Assembly (NCBI RefSeq): GCF_048820895.1 | Contig: NZ_JBMERQ010000003.1 | Span: 124,001 to 188,000 of the forward strand | Origin: Cribrihabitans_A neustonicus | GTDB lineage: Bacteria; Pseudomonadota; Alphaproteobacteria; Rhodobacterales; Rhodobacteraceae | Length of the DNA: 64,000 bases | Direction of reading: 5' to 3' | Shown here: one piece after another, positions 40,841 through 49,682 of the stretch | Layout of the letters: the number at the start of each line of letters is the position of its first letter | Numbering within the stretch: position 1 is the stretch's first letter | Program-made: the position numbers and the translations under genes | The notes under the pieces: model-generated | What the model saw: only the letters and a program-made list of their open reading frames with translations | The model's database searches: none | What the model was told of the DNA's origin: nothing

Positions 40841-42322
40841 TCAGCCCACCATCGTATTCAACAGCAGATAGATTACTGCCGAAAGCAACGCCGCGGCGGG
40901 CACGGTGATCACCCAGGCGGCGACGATGGTCATGAAGTGGCTGCGGCGCACAAGCTTGCGGCGGCGGCGTTCCTCGGGCGCGATGCGGTTCTCCGGCGGG
41001 CGGCCCTCGGCGGATTTCTTCAGGCGGCGCTCCATGTGCCATTCGCGGAAGAAGCCGACGCCGAACACCGCGCCCACCGCGATGTGTGTGGAGGAAACCG
41101 GCAGGCCGAGCCAGCTGGCCACAATCACAGTGATCGCTGCCGAGAGCGACACGCAGTAGGCGCGCATCGGGTTCAGCTTGGTGATCTGGCTGCCGACCAT
41201 GCGGATCAGCTTGGGACCGAAGAGGAACAGGCCGAAGGAAATACCGAAGGCGCCGATTACCATTACCCAGGTGGGGATGGCCACCTTGGCCGCCGCGGCA
41301 CCAAATTCGGTCGCGTGCACGATGGCCGCCAGCGGGCCGACGGCGTTGGCGACGTCGTTGGCGCCATGGGCAAAGGACAGAAGGCCCGCGGAAATCACCA
41401 GCGGCAGGCCGAACAGCACCTTCAGAGACTTGTTGCGGTTTTCCATGCCTTTGGACTGGCGCTTGATGAGCGGCGCGGTGACGACATAGGACAGCGCGCC
41501 GATTGCGGCGCCGATCAGCAGCGCGGTCTGCAGGTCGATCTTGACGATCTTCTTGAGCCCCTTCAGCGCCAGATAGGCGGCAAAGGCGCCTGCCATGATC
41601 CCCACCAGCACCGGCACCCAGCGGCGCGCGGCGGCGATCTTGTCGTCCTGGTAGATGATCTTGGCCTTGATAAAGGCAAGGAACAGCGCGGCAATAATAC
41701 CGCCCAGCACCGGCGAGATCACCCAGCTGGCGGCGATCTTGCCCATGGTGGGCCAGTTCACTGCGGCAGTGCCCGCGGCGGCGACTCCGGCGCCCAGTAC
41801 GCCGCCGACCACCGAATGGGTGGTGGAGACAGGCGCGCCGACCCAGGTGGCCAGGTTCACCCAGAGCGCCGAGGAGATCAGCGCTGCCATCATCGCCCAG
41901 ATGAAGACGTTGCCGGCCCCGACCGCGGCCGGGTCGATGATGCCCTTGGAGATCGTCGAGACCACGTCGCCGCCCGCCAGAAGCGCGCCCGCGCTTTCCG
42001 CGACGGCGGCGATCACGATGGCGCCGCCCATGGTCAGCGCGTTGGCGCCAACGGCGGGGCCCATGTTGTTGGCAACGTCATTGGCGCCGATGTTGATCGC
42101 CATATAGGCGCCGAAGGCAGCGGCGGCGACCACTACCAGGCTGGTGGAGGAGCCGCCGAACAGCACGCCCGCGGCGAGCCCGGCGAGGACGATGAAGGCC
42201 AGCGCGATCCCCGGCGCCACCAGCGGGCGGGAGACATAGGAGGTGGCCAGTTCCAGCTGGGAGATCCGGTTCAGATCCTTATCCAGCGTATTCCATTGCG
42301 GGCGCTCAGGTGCGTCGCTCAT
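40841..42322 (-). CDS. pit: Inorganic phosphate transporter, PiT family
   Basis: 493 residues, many membrane helices. The inverted duplication typical of PiT is plain: GANDVANNMGPAVGANALT in the first half, GANDVANAVGPLAA in the second, plus VSTTHSVVGGVLGAG and PVSSTHIAVGAVFGVG. Low-affinity proton- or metal-phosphate symporter of the inner membrane. Start ATG 42322 (MSDAPERPQW). It lies 93 bases downstream of the NUDIX gene; a Pho-box-like direct repeat spans the junction. Confidence 0.96.
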   Translation of the reverse strand: MSDAPERPQWNTLDKDLNRISQLELATSYVSRPLVAPGIALAFIVLAGLAAGVLFGGSSTSLVVVAAAAFGAYMAINIGANDVANNMGPAVGANALTMGGAIVIAAVAESAGALLAGGDVVSTISKGIIDPAAVGAGNVFIWAMMAALISSALWVNLATWVGAPVSTTHSVVGGVLGAGVAAAGTAAVNWPTMGKIAASWVISPVLGGIIAALFLAFIKAKIIYQDDKIAAARRWVPVLVGIMAGAFAAYLALKGLKKIVKIDLQTALLIGAAIGALSYVVTAPLIKRQSKGMENRNKSLKVLFGLPLVISAGLLSFAHGANDVANAVGPLAAIVHATEFGAAAAKVAIPTWVMVIGAFGISFGLFLFGPKLIRMVGSQITKLNPMRAYCVSLSAAITVIVASWLGLPVSSTHIAVGAVFGVGFFREWHMERRLKKSAEGRPPENRIAPEERRRRKLVRRSHFMTIVAAWVITVPAAALLSAVIYLLLNTMVG

Positions 42323-42402
42323 CTTGCATGATCCCGGTTGTGGCAGGTTGCGCCGGCGCCTAACGCCCCGCCCGGGCAGGTGCAAGCTTTCGTCGTAAAA
42401 AT

Positions 42403-42420
42403 GTCACATAATTTTTACAA
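42403..42420 (-). promoter_or_regulatory. Pho-box-like direct repeats upstream of pit
   Basis: Minus strand TTGTAAA-AATT-ATGTGAC: two imperfect 7-bp repeats with 11-bp periodicity, resembling PhoB sites (CTGTCAT-N4-CTGTCAC). Matches are 4/7 and 5/7, so it is only suggestive. It overlaps the NUDIX stop codon. Confidence 0.3.
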
Positions 42421-42873
42421 TTGACGCAATACGGCCTGCAGCTGCGGCTCATGCACCAGTTCCGCGGCCTGTTCGGGCGTCATCCACTCGCGTCTGCGGC
42501 TTTTGGCTTCGGGGTAGTCGTCAGCCAGCTGCTGCACCTCGGCGGCGAAGATCAGGGTGGTCACCGGCTCCTCGGTGCCATTGCCGCGGCGCTTGAGGTA
42601 GAAATATTCCCCGATCGGCTCGGACGAGATTTCGGCCTTGGCCACGCCTGCCTCCTCCCAGGCCTCCTGCAATGCGGAGCCGGGGCCGTCCTTGCCGGTG
42701 ATCGGCCAGCCCTTGGGGATGATCCAGCGCCCGGTGCCGAGGCTGGTGATCATCAGAACCTCCTTGCCCTGCGCACCTTCGCGGTAGCAGAGCGCGGCAA
42801 CTTGCAAGCGGTTCGGTCTTTGCAGGAGCGGCCTCAGGATTTCCTCCCAGGCGCGGGTCAGGGTGCGGGTCAT
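42415..42873 (-). CDS. NUDIX hydrolase
   Basis: 152 residues. The NUDIX box is degenerate but recognisable: GKDGPGSALQEAWEEAGV, preceded by RWIIPKGWPITG, a combination seen in diphosphoinositol- or diadenosine-polyphosphate hydrolases. The essential Glu pair (EAWEEAG) is present; the Arg of REx2EE is replaced by Gln. Soluble cytoplasmic. Ribosome site AAAAGGCTGAG upstream. Located just before pit on the same strand, possibly co-transcribed. Confidence 0.9.
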   Translation of the reverse strand: MTRTLTRAWEEILRPLLQRPNRLQVAALCYREGAQGKEVLMITSLGTGRWIIPKGWPITGKDGPGSALQEAWEEAGVAKAEISSEPIGEYFYLKRRGNGTEEPVTTLIFAAEVQQLADDYPEAKSRRREWMTPEQAAELVHEPQLQAVLRQL

Positions 42874-43116
42874 GACTGCTCAGCCTTTTTCGCTGTTGTT
42901 ATGGTGCCGTCGGGTCAAGTGGACAGATAATATAGAGGCAAGCCCTGAATGCAAGGTTAATGCCTGTGCGCGGCGCACGGCAGGGTTGCGCTGAAGGCCG
43001 CCAGAGGGGGGGACCGGCCAGGGCGGCTTCCGTCCGCCGCGGGGGGCAAGGGGTATGCGCCCGGGGCGGTTGGGCCGGGCAGCACGGCGTTCTGCCTGCC
43101 GCCGCAATGAGGGCCC

Positions 43117-45603
43117 CTATTTGCGTCGTTTGGCCCGCAGCGTCGGGTCTTCGCTTGCCGGGTCTTCGGGCCAGGGGTGCTTGGGGTATTGCGCGCGCAT
43201 GTCTTTGCGCACGTCTGCGTATGACCCCTCCCAGAACCCGGGCAGGTCGCGGGTGATCTGAATCGGCCGCTGGGCCGGCGACAGGAGCGTGATCTTCAGG
43301 GGCACACCGCCAACCGAGGGATGCCGGGTGACACCAAATAGCTCTTGCAGGCGCACCTCGATCTCGGGGTCTTCTCCGCCGTAGGTAATTGGGATCTTGC
43401 GCCCCAGCGGGGTGACAAAACTGCCCGGGGCTTCGCGATCCAGGAGCTGGGTCTGCTCCCATGTGAGCGCGGTCTGCAGCGCGGGCAGGAGATCGAAGCG
43501 TTTCCAGTCAGCAGCCGTCCTCACTCCGCCCAGCATCGGCAGCAGCCAGTCCTCCAGCCGCGCCATAAGGCCGGAGACAGAGAAATCGGGCATGTCGTGG
43601 CCGTCACCGCGCACCAGCTCCACCCGCGCCGCCAGCCGCGCCGCCGCGCCCTCCAGCCGCAGCCCGAGGTCGCGCACACCGTCGAGCATTGCCCGCGCCA
43701 CGGCATCTTCGGGGGCGTCCTTCCAAAGCCGGTCCTCCAGCACGATGGCACCGAGGCGTTCCTGCCGCCGGGCCACCACCCGGCGCTCGCGGCGGGACCA
43801 TTCGCATATCTCCGCCCAAGCGATCTGCTCCCCGAAAAGCTCGCGGATTTCACTCAGCGGGATCTGTGCTGCCATCCGGATCCTGGCTTCGCGCGGGTTG
43901 CCGTCGGTGTCGAGTGCCACCAGGAAAGGCGCGCGGGCGAGCGTGTCGGCCTCGTCCAGCACCGCGCCCTTACCGCCCGAAAGCACGAAGCGCGGCGCCT
44001 CGCCCTTGCGGCGCTGGCCGATGCGGTCGGGGTAGGCAAGCGCGGCCATAGCGGCGGGGGAGAGCGGCGTGCGGGCGGTTTTGCCAGCCTGATTCTCCAG
44101 GCGCCGCGCCTCGCTCTTGATGCGCTCCAGCACTTGCCGGCTGAGCTGGTACGGGCGGCTTCGTTCGAACATGCGGGGATCGCGCAATGCGTCCAGCCGC
44201 AGGGAGAGATCGGCAGGCGCACCGCGCAGGGGGTCGCGCTCGGCCAGAAGCGCGGCGAGCGGCGCCGCGGCCGGGCCTGCGTGCAGCAGCATGTGGCCGA
44301 GCCGCGGGTGCAGCGGCAGTGCGGCCAGCGCCTTGCCATGCGCGGTAATCCGGCCCCGGCTGTCGAGCGCGCCGAGCATCCGCAACAGCCCTTGTGCTTC
44401 CGCCAGCGCGCCCTCTGGCGGCGGGGTGAGGAAGGCGAGGTCTTCGGACCCCGCGCCCCACAGCGCGAGCTCAAGCGCCAGCCCGGTCAGGTCGGCTGCT
44501 TCGATCTCGGCGGGGGGGAAGGCCATCAGCGCGCCTTCTTCGCCGCGGGTCCAAAGCCGGTAGCAGATGCCCTCCGCCACACGGCCCGCGCGGCCCTGGC
44601 GCTGGGTGGCCTCGGCGCGGGTCACCTTTTCGGTCACCAGCCGCGACATGCCGGCGCCGGGATCAAACCGCGCGCGCCGGGCCTGGCCCATGTCCACCAC
44701 CACGCGGATGTCCTGGATGGTGAGCGAGGTCTCGGCAATCGAGGTCGCCAGCACCACCTTGCGGCCCTCTGGCTCGGGGCGGATGGCGGCGCGCTGCTCG
44801 GCAAAGGGCAGGGCGCCGAACAGCGGGCGGATGCGGCAGTTGCCCGGCAGGCGCTTTTCCAGCGCAGTAGCGGCACGGCGGATCTCGCCTTCGCCGGGCA
44901 GGAACACGAGGATGCCGCCACCGGGATCGCCGGAGGGGTTGCGGGTCTCCGCCTCGGCCTGCACTACGAGATCGACCAGTGCATCGAGGCGGCGCGCCCG
45001 GACGGGCAGGGGGCGGTCAAGCCATCGCGTCTCCACCGGGTAATTGCGGCCTTCGGAGGTCACCATTGGCGCCTCCATCAGAGCCGCCACCGGCCCGGCG
45101 TCCAGCGTCGCCGACATCGCCAGCAGCATCAGATCCTCGCGCAGGGCGCCCGAGACCTCGAGGCAAAGTGCGAGGCCGAGGTCGGCATTGAGCGAGCGTT
45201 CGTGGAATTCGTCGAAGATCACCGCGCCCACACCCGGCAGGTCCGGGTCCGATTGCAGCATCCGGGTCAGGATGCCCTCGGTCACCACTTCAATGCGGGT
45301 GGCCTTGGAGACCTTGGCATCGCCGCGGATGCGGTAGCCCACGGTCCCGCCCGCGCGCTCGCCCAGCGTCTCGGCCATGCGCTCGGCCGCAGCGCGGGCG
45401 GCGAGACGGCGGGGCTCCAGCATCACGATACGGCCCTGTATCAGCCCTGCCTCCAGCATCGCCAACGGCACCCGCGTGGTCTTGCCCGCGCCGGGCGGGG
45501 CCTGCAGCACGGCGCGCCCGCAGCTGCGGAGCGCGCCGAGCAGGGCGGGCAGGGCGTCGTCGATTGGCAGTCGTGTCATGGGGCTGGTGCTGGCGCTGGT
45601 CAT
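43117..45603 (-). CDS. hrpB: ATP-dependent RNA helicase HrpB
   Basis: DEAH-box helicase of about 828 residues, usual for HrpB. Motif I APPGAGKTT, motif II DEFHER (DEFH type), motif III SATLD, motif VI QRQGRAGR, then the helicase-associated domain and a C-terminal HrpB domain (TYGGEDPEIEVRLQELFG, LLSPAQRPIQITRDLPGFW). Role in RNA metabolism; dispensable in E. coli. ATG 45603 is preferred over ATG 45579 because an AAGG element precedes it. Divergent from meaB. The 42874-43116 spacer shows no gene. Confidence 0.95.
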   Translation of the reverse strand: MTSASTSPMTRLPIDDALPALLGALRSCGRAVLQAPPGAGKTTRVPLAMLEAGLIQGRIVMLEPRRLAARAAAERMAETLGERAGGTVGYRIRGDAKVSKATRIEVVTEGILTRMLQSDPDLPGVGAVIFDEFHERSLNADLGLALCLEVSGALREDLMLLAMSATLDAGPVAALMEAPMVTSEGRNYPVETRWLDRPLPVRARRLDALVDLVVQAEAETRNPSGDPGGGILVFLPGEGEIRRAATALEKRLPGNCRIRPLFGALPFAEQRAAIRPEPEGRKVVLATSIAETSLTIQDIRVVVDMGQARRARFDPGAGMSRLVTEKVTRAEATQRQGRAGRVAEGICYRLWTRGEEGALMAFPPAEIEAADLTGLALELALWGAGSEDLAFLTPPPEGALAEAQGLLRMLGALDSRGRITAHGKALAALPLHPRLGHMLLHAGPAAAPLAALLAERDPLRGAPADLSLRLDALRDPRMFERSRPYQLSRQVLERIKSEARRLENQAGKTARTPLSPAAMAALAYPDRIGQRRKGEAPRFVLSGGKGAVLDEADTLARAPFLVALDTDGNPREARIRMAAQIPLSEIRELFGEQIAWAEICEWSRRERRVVARRQERLGAIVLEDRLWKDAPEDAVARAMLDGVRDLGLRLEGAAARLAARVELVRGDGHDMPDFSVSGLMARLEDWLLPMLGGVRTAADWKRFDLLPALQTALTWEQTQLLDREAPGSFVTPLGRKIPITYGGEDPEIEVRLQELFGVTRHPSVGGVPLKITLLSPAQRPIQITRDLPGFWEGSYADVRKDMRAQYPKHPWPEDPASEDPTLRAKRRK

Positions 45604-45812
45604 GACGCGCCTTATCGCCAATGGCGGCGGCAAGGTCTAGCGCAGCCGCATCCGGCCCCGCAGGAGGTTTGCGCAAAACCCCTGCGCTGCGGCGGTTTTG
45701 CCGCCTGCGCCGGCGCCGGCGGTGCGCTAGGGTATGCGCCAAGGCTTCGGCCTCTGGACATTGGGGGCGCTGCTGCGTCAACTACGGCCGAATGAGCGCG
45801 AAGGGAAGGCGG

Positions 45813-46790
45813 ATGGACATTGCAGAGCTGAGCGAGCGGATACTGGAGGGCAACCGCCGGGCCCTGGCGCGGGCGATCACCCTGGTGGAAAGCGGCCGCG
45901 AGGATCACCGCGCCCAGGCCACGGAGCTCCTCGCAAGCCTCGCCAAGCGTCACCGCCAGGCGCTGCGCATCGGGCTCTCCGGCACGCCGGGCGTGGGCAA
46001 ATCCACCTTCATCGAAAGCTTCGGCATGATGCTGACGGGGATGGGCCTCAGGGTGGCGGTGCTGGCGGTGGACCCGAGCTCGGCACGCTCCGGCGGCTCG
46101 ATCCTGGGCGACAAGACCCGGATGGAGCGGCTCAGCCGGGAGCCGAACGCCTTCATCCGCCCATCCCCCAGCCAGAGCCACCTGGGCGGGGTTGCCCGCC
46201 GCTCCCGCGAGGCGGTGGCGCTGTGCGAGGCCGCGGGCTTCGACGTGGTGCTGATCGAGACGGTAGGCGTTGGCCAGTCGGAAACCGTGGTGGCGGAGAT
46301 GTCGGACCTGTTCCTCCTGCTGCTGGCACCCGCGGGCGGCGACGAGCTGCAGGGGGTGAAGCGCGGCATCATGGAGATCGCCGACCTGATTCTGGTCAAC
46401 AAGGCTGACGGCGCCCTGAAGCCGGTGGCGAGCCGCACCTGCGCCGACTACGCGGGCGCGCTGCGGCTGTTGCGCAAGCGGTCGCAGGATCCCGAGGGCT
46501 ACCCGAAGGCGCTGATGGTTTCCGCAGTGGAGGAGCATGGGCTGGAGGAGGCCTGGAAGGAGATTCAGGCGCTGGCCGGTTGGCGGCGGGAGACCGGCCA
46601 TTGGGACCGCACCCGGGCGCAGCAGGCCCGCTACTGGTTTGCGCAGGAGGTGCGCCAGGCGCTGCTGGCGCGGCTGGACACCCCGGAGGCCAAGGCCCGT
46701 ATGGCGGCCCTGTCGGAGGCAGTGGCGCGCGGCGAGGACAGCCCCTCTGCCGCGGCGCAGGCCATGCTCGAAAGTCTCGGCGCGGCCTGA
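45813..46790 (+). CDS. meaB: Methylmalonyl-CoA mutase-associated GTPase MeaB
   Basis: G3E-family GTPase (325 residues), chaperone that loads and protects adenosylcobalamin in methylmalonyl-CoA mutase. Motifs: P-loop SGTPGVGKSTF, DPSSARSGGSILGDKTRM, IETVGVGQSE, LVNKADG. Start ATG 45813 follows AAGGGAAGG; ATG 45792 is possible. Not an arginine kinase (the old ArgK name is a misnomer). Pairs functionally with the epimerase at 15.4 kb; the mutase gene is not in the window. Confidence 0.95.
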   Translation: MDIAELSERILEGNRRALARAITLVESGREDHRAQATELLASLAKRHRQALRIGLSGTPGVGKSTFIESFGMMLTGMGLRVAVLAVDPSSARSGGSILGDKTRMERLSREPNAFIRPSPSQSHLGGVARRSREAVALCEAAGFDVVLIETVGVGQSETVVAEMSDLFLLLLAPAGGDELQGVKRGIMEIADLILVNKADGALKPVASRTCADYAGALRLLRKRSQDPEGYPKALMVSAVEEHGLEEAWKEIQALAGWRRETGHWDRTRAQQARYWFAQEVRQALLARLDTPEAKARMAALSEAVARGEDSPSAAAQAMLESLGAA

Positions 46791-46822
46791 GCCTTCTTCT
46801 GGCCCGATATATCCCCGCCTCA

Positions 46823-46848
46823 GGCATGGCCCCGCCCGGGGCCATGCC
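46823..46848 (+). terminator. Strong hairpin after meaB, no T-run
   Basis: Perfect 12-bp inverted repeat GGCATGGCCCCG/CGGGGCCATGCC with a two-base gap (11 bp with a 4-base loop in practice). Position fits the meaB 3' end, but the T-tract is missing. Confidence 0.5.
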
Positions 46849-46899
46849 CTATGCTGGGCGGCAAGATGCTGGACGGGCCATAAAACGAACGCATACGGC

Positions 46900-46928
46900 T
46901 TGACCCCGGCGGCGATTCCTCCTACACG
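46900..46928 (+). promoter_or_regulatory. Putative rpmB promoter
   Basis: TTGACC-N17-TACACG, matching the alphaproteobacterial TTGAC/CTANAC pattern (the -10 reads CTACAC when shifted one base), about 90 bases upstream of rpmB. Confidence 0.5.
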
Positions 46929-47019
46929 CATCCAACCAGTTTTCGGGCGCAGCCAATGGCCGCGCCCCTTGTGATTTGGATCCGGGCTGCCCGGACCTCG
47001 AGAAACGAAGGATGATGAT

Positions 47020-47310
47020 ATGTCGCGCCGTTGCGAACTGACCGGAAAAGGCCCGATGACTGGCAACAATGTCAGCCACGCCAACAACAAAACCAAGCGC
47101 CGCTTCCTGCCCAACCTGAACGATGTGACCCTGCAGTCCGAAGTTCTGGGCCGTGGCGTCAAGCTGCGCATCTCCGCAGCCGCCCTGCGCTCGGTTGACC
47201 ACCGCGGCGGCCTGGACGCCTTCCTGGCAAAAGCCAAGGACGAAGAGCTGTCTGCCAACGCGCTGAAGGTGAAGAAAGAGATCGCCAAGGCGCAGGCCGC
47301 CCAGGCCTGA
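47020..47310 (+). CDS. rpmB: 50S ribosomal protein L28
   Basis: 96 residues. SRRCELTGKGPMTGNNVSHA and NNKTKRRFLPNL are the L28 signature; the C-terminal extension rich in Lys/Ala is usual in alphaproteobacteria. One of the large-subunit proteins near the E-site. Strong ribosome site GAAGGA. Own promoter and terminator. Confidence 0.98.
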   Translation: MSRRCELTGKGPMTGNNVSHANNKTKRRFLPNLNDVTLQSEVLGRGVKLRISAAALRSVDHRGGLDAFLAKAKDEELSANALKVKKEIAKAQAAQA

Positions 47311-47352
47311 TTTCCCTGGCCTGATCCCTTCATCGGATCACCGGATTTGACG

Positions 47353-47385
47353 CGCCGCGCATGAGAGATCATGCGCGGCGTTTTC
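47353..47385 (+). terminator. rpmB terminator
   Basis: Perfect 12-bp stem CGCCGCGCATGA/TCATGCGCGGCG, loop GAGA, followed by TTTTC; 43 bases after the rpmB stop. Confidence 0.9.
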
Positions 47386-47461
47386 CTGTGCGCGATCTGC
47401 CGCGGCCGTGGTGCGCTGCCGGGCCTTGCGGGCGTCCGCGCCCAGCGGCATATCTGCCGGT

Positions 47462-47815
47462 ATGAAGCGGCTCTCTCGCGCATATTTCGGCCTGCTGCTG
47501 GCCCTCACTGCCGCGCTCGCTGCGCATGGCGCCGCAGCGGCGCAGGGCGGCGGGATGGCGGCGCAGCAGATGGTGATCTGCACCGGCAACGGTGCGGTTA
47601 CTCTCTACGTTGACAGCGAAGGCCGCCAGGTGCCGCCGCCGCACCCGTGCCCCGACTGCGTTATGCAGCCTTTGGATGCACTGGCGGTGTATCCCGCGCA
47701 GCTGGCGCTCTGGCGCCGAAGTGCCACGCCCGCGGGCTCCGGCGCGCAGCCGGTCCTGCCGCGGAGCCGCGCGCGCTTGTCTGTCCGGGCCCGTGCGCCG
47801 CCTGCGATGGTCTGA
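47462..47815 (+). CDS. Exported Cys-containing protein, DUF2946-like, upstream of copper chaperone
   Basis: 117 residues. A signal peptide (AYFGLLLALTAALAAHGAAA) is followed by a short mature domain with MVICTGNGAVTLYVDSEG and HPCPDC, the type of Cys/His motif seen in DUF2946-like proteins often found beside PCu(A)C genes. The C-terminus is Arg/Pro-rich. No ribosome site stronger than GCCGGT. It precedes the PCu(A)C gene by 56 bases on the same strand. A role in copper handling is inference from context. Confidence 0.65.
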   Translation: MKRLSRAYFGLLLALTAALAAHGAAAAQGGGMAAQQMVICTGNGAVTLYVDSEGRQVPPPHPCPDCVMQPLDALAVYPAQLALWRRSATPAGSGAQPVLPRSRARLSVRARAPPAMV

Positions 47816-47871
47816 TCCTGCACCAACAGACACTTCAAAGACATGCACTGATATTCAGAAGGAGACAGATC

Positions 47872-48372
47872 ATGTCCCTTAAATCACTCGTTTTTACGGC
47901 CGCCGCCGCCTGCACTCTTTCCTTCCTGCCGTTAGCCGCTCTGGCGGAGGAAGGAAAAACAGTGATGGTGGAGGATGCCTACGTACGCGTCGCCTCCAAG
48001 GCCGCCAAGGCTGGCGCAGCCTTCATGAAGATCGCTAACAACGGCGCCGGGGACGACCGGCTCATTGAAGTACGCTCGGACGTGGCGGCGCGGGTGCAGC
48101 TGCACACGCATGAGGCTGGCGACGGCGGCGTGATGAAGATGCGTCATGTCGAGGACGGTATTTCCATTCCGGCCGACGCAGGCCATGCGCTGAAACGCGG
48201 CGGCGATCACGTGATGTTCATGGGCTTGAAGCGCAGCTTGGAACATGGCGATACCGTGCCGCTGACCCTGGTCTTCGAGAAGGCGGGCGAGATCACCCTG
48301 CAGGTGCCGGTGGACCTGGAGCGCAAGCCGGAGGCGCATGGCGGTCTGGATCACTCCGGCCACTCCAACTGA
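47872..48372 (+). CDS. Periplasmic copper chaperone PCu(A)C
   Basis: 166 residues with a signal peptide (VFTAAAACTLSFLPLAALA, cut near residue 25). The copper site is typical: QLHTHEAGDGGVMKM and the HVM of GGDHVMFMGL, giving His/Met ligands. PCu(A)C delivers copper(I) to the CuA site of cytochrome oxidase in alphaproteobacteria. C-terminal His-rich tail (HGGLDHSGHSN). Excellent ribosome site AGAAGGAGA. Likely co-transcribed with the preceding exported protein. Confidence 0.92.
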   Translation: MSLKSLVFTAAAACTLSFLPLAALAEEGKTVMVEDAYVRVASKAAKAGAAFMKIANNGAGDDRLIEVRSDVAARVQLHTHEAGDGGVMKMRHVEDGISIPADAGHALKRGGDHVMFMGLKRSLEHGDTVPLTLVFEKAGEITLQVPVDLERKPEAHGGLDHSGHSN

Positions 48373-48476
48373 CACTTGTTCCGCAGAGGGGCGGGCGCGG
48401 CGGCAGGCTGCGCTGCGGCCCTCCTCCGCGCCTAAAGCCCGGATGCCTGGCCTGCGGGCATTTTGCCGCCCGGCGG

Positions 48477-49178
48477 CTAGCGGAGCAGCTCCGCTACCCA
48501 GGCGGGGACGATCTCGCTGGCCGGGCCGAAGCGGCGCACGGCGAAGCGGCTGGCCATGGCGGACGGCGCGAGGTTCAGCTCCACCGTATGCGCGCCCGCC
48601 ATTCGTGCCTCCTCGACAAAGCCCGCCGCAGGGTGAACCTCGCCGGAGGTGCCGATGGCGGCAAAGAGATCCGCCTCCGCCAGATGCGCGCAGATCTCCT
48701 CCATGAAATAGGGAAACTCGCCGAACCAGACCACGTCCGGGCGGCCTGCGGGGGCCGCGCAGGCGGGGCAGGGCTCCTGCGGCTGCATCTGAAGCGGCGC
48801 TTGCCAGCGGTGGCCGCAGGCGGCGCAGAGCGCGCCTGCGAGCGTGCCATGCATGTGCAGCACGCCCTGCGCGCCTCCCGCTTCGTGCAGGCTGTCGACG
48901 TTCTGCGTGACGATTACCACCTCGCCCTCGTGTTCGGCCTGCAGGCGGGCGAGTGCACGGTGCGCACCATTGGGGGCGGCCTCCGCCGCCTGGGCGCGGC
49001 GGGCATTGTAGAAGCCCTGCACCAGTGCGGGGTCGCGGGCAAACCCTTCGGGTGTTGCCATATCCTCGATCCGGTGCTGCGCCCAAAGCCCGCCCTCGTC
49101 GCGGAAGGTGCCAAGCCCGCTTTCGGCGGAAATCCCGGCGCCGGTCAGGATCACCAGTTTTGCGGCAGGCTTTTCCAT
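48477..49178 (-). CDS. cobB: NAD-dependent deacylase (sirtuin, CobB-type)
   Basis: 233 residues, class III sirtuin. Rossmann NAD motif LTGAGISAESGLGTFRD, the catalytic QNVDSLHEAGG with His in VLHMHG, and a zinc ribbon with CAACGHRW and CPACAAPAG (four Cys). PDVVWFGEFP and the C-terminal GTSGEVHPAAG complete the signature. Removes acyl groups from lysines. Start ATG 49178 with AGGAGG upstream. Divergent from the phosphatase gene. Confidence 0.95.
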   Translation of the reverse strand: MEKPAAKLVILTGAGISAESGLGTFRDEGGLWAQHRIEDMATPEGFARDPALVQGFYNARRAQAAEAAPNGAHRALARLQAEHEGEVVIVTQNVDSLHEAGGAQGVLHMHGTLAGALCAACGHRWQAPLQMQPQEPCPACAAPAGRPDVVWFGEFPYFMEEICAHLAEADLFAAIGTSGEVHPAAGFVEEARMAGAHTVELNLAPSAMASRFAVRRFGPASEIVPAWVAELLR

Positions 49179-49228
49179 CTGCGCCAAACCTCCTATCACG
49201 GGGCCTGCACCTAAGGAGCCCCATTCCC

Positions 49229-49678
49229 ATGCCTACCCGCATTCTGTTTGTCTGCCTAGGAAACATCTGCCGTTCGCCCGCAGCCGAGGGAGTGTTCCGC
49301 GCGCTGTGCCCGGAGGTGCAGACCGACAGCGCGGGCACGTCTTCGTACCGCATCGGCGAGCCGCCCTACGGGCCGATGCAGGCGGCGGCTCGGGCGCGGA
49401 GGCTGGACATCTCGGACCTAAGGGCGCGGCAGTTCCGGGCAGAGGACTTCGCCGCTTTCGATTTGATCGTCGCAATGGATGGCGAAAACCTCCGCGATAT
49501 CGAGGCGCTGCGCCCGGCCGGCAGCGCTACGCCGGTGAAGCTGTTCACCGACTTTGCGCCAGAAGCGGCCGCGGACCACGTTCCCGACCCGTACTACACC
49601 CGCGATTTCGACGGCTGCCTCGACCTGATCGAGGCGGCGGCGCAGGGGCTGAAGCAGCGGCTGAAGGCGGCGCAGTGA
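49229..49678 (+). CDS. Low-molecular-weight protein-tyrosine phosphatase
   Basis: 149 residues. The P-loop C(X)5R is CLGNICRS with catalytic Cys9 and Arg15, and the general-acid motif DPYYTRDFDGC near residue 118. Length is the standard for the family; bacterial relatives act on exopolysaccharide kinases or arginine phosphates, but no kinase is nearby. AAGGAG ribosome site. It ends 4 bases before the LysR gene's stop, converging with it. Confidence 0.94.
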   Translation: MPTRILFVCLGNICRSPAAEGVFRALCPEVQTDSAGTSSYRIGEPPYGPMQAAARARRLDISDLRARQFRAEDFAAFDLIVAMDGENLRDIEALRPAGSATPVKLFTDFAPEAAADHVPDPYYTRDFDGCLDLIEAAAQGLKQRLKAAQ

Positions 49679-49682
49679 GGGC

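Noticed and set aside
43345..45795. An 816-codon frame opposite hrpB
   Set aside because: Same composition artefact as opposite carB; HrpB motifs are complete on the other strand.
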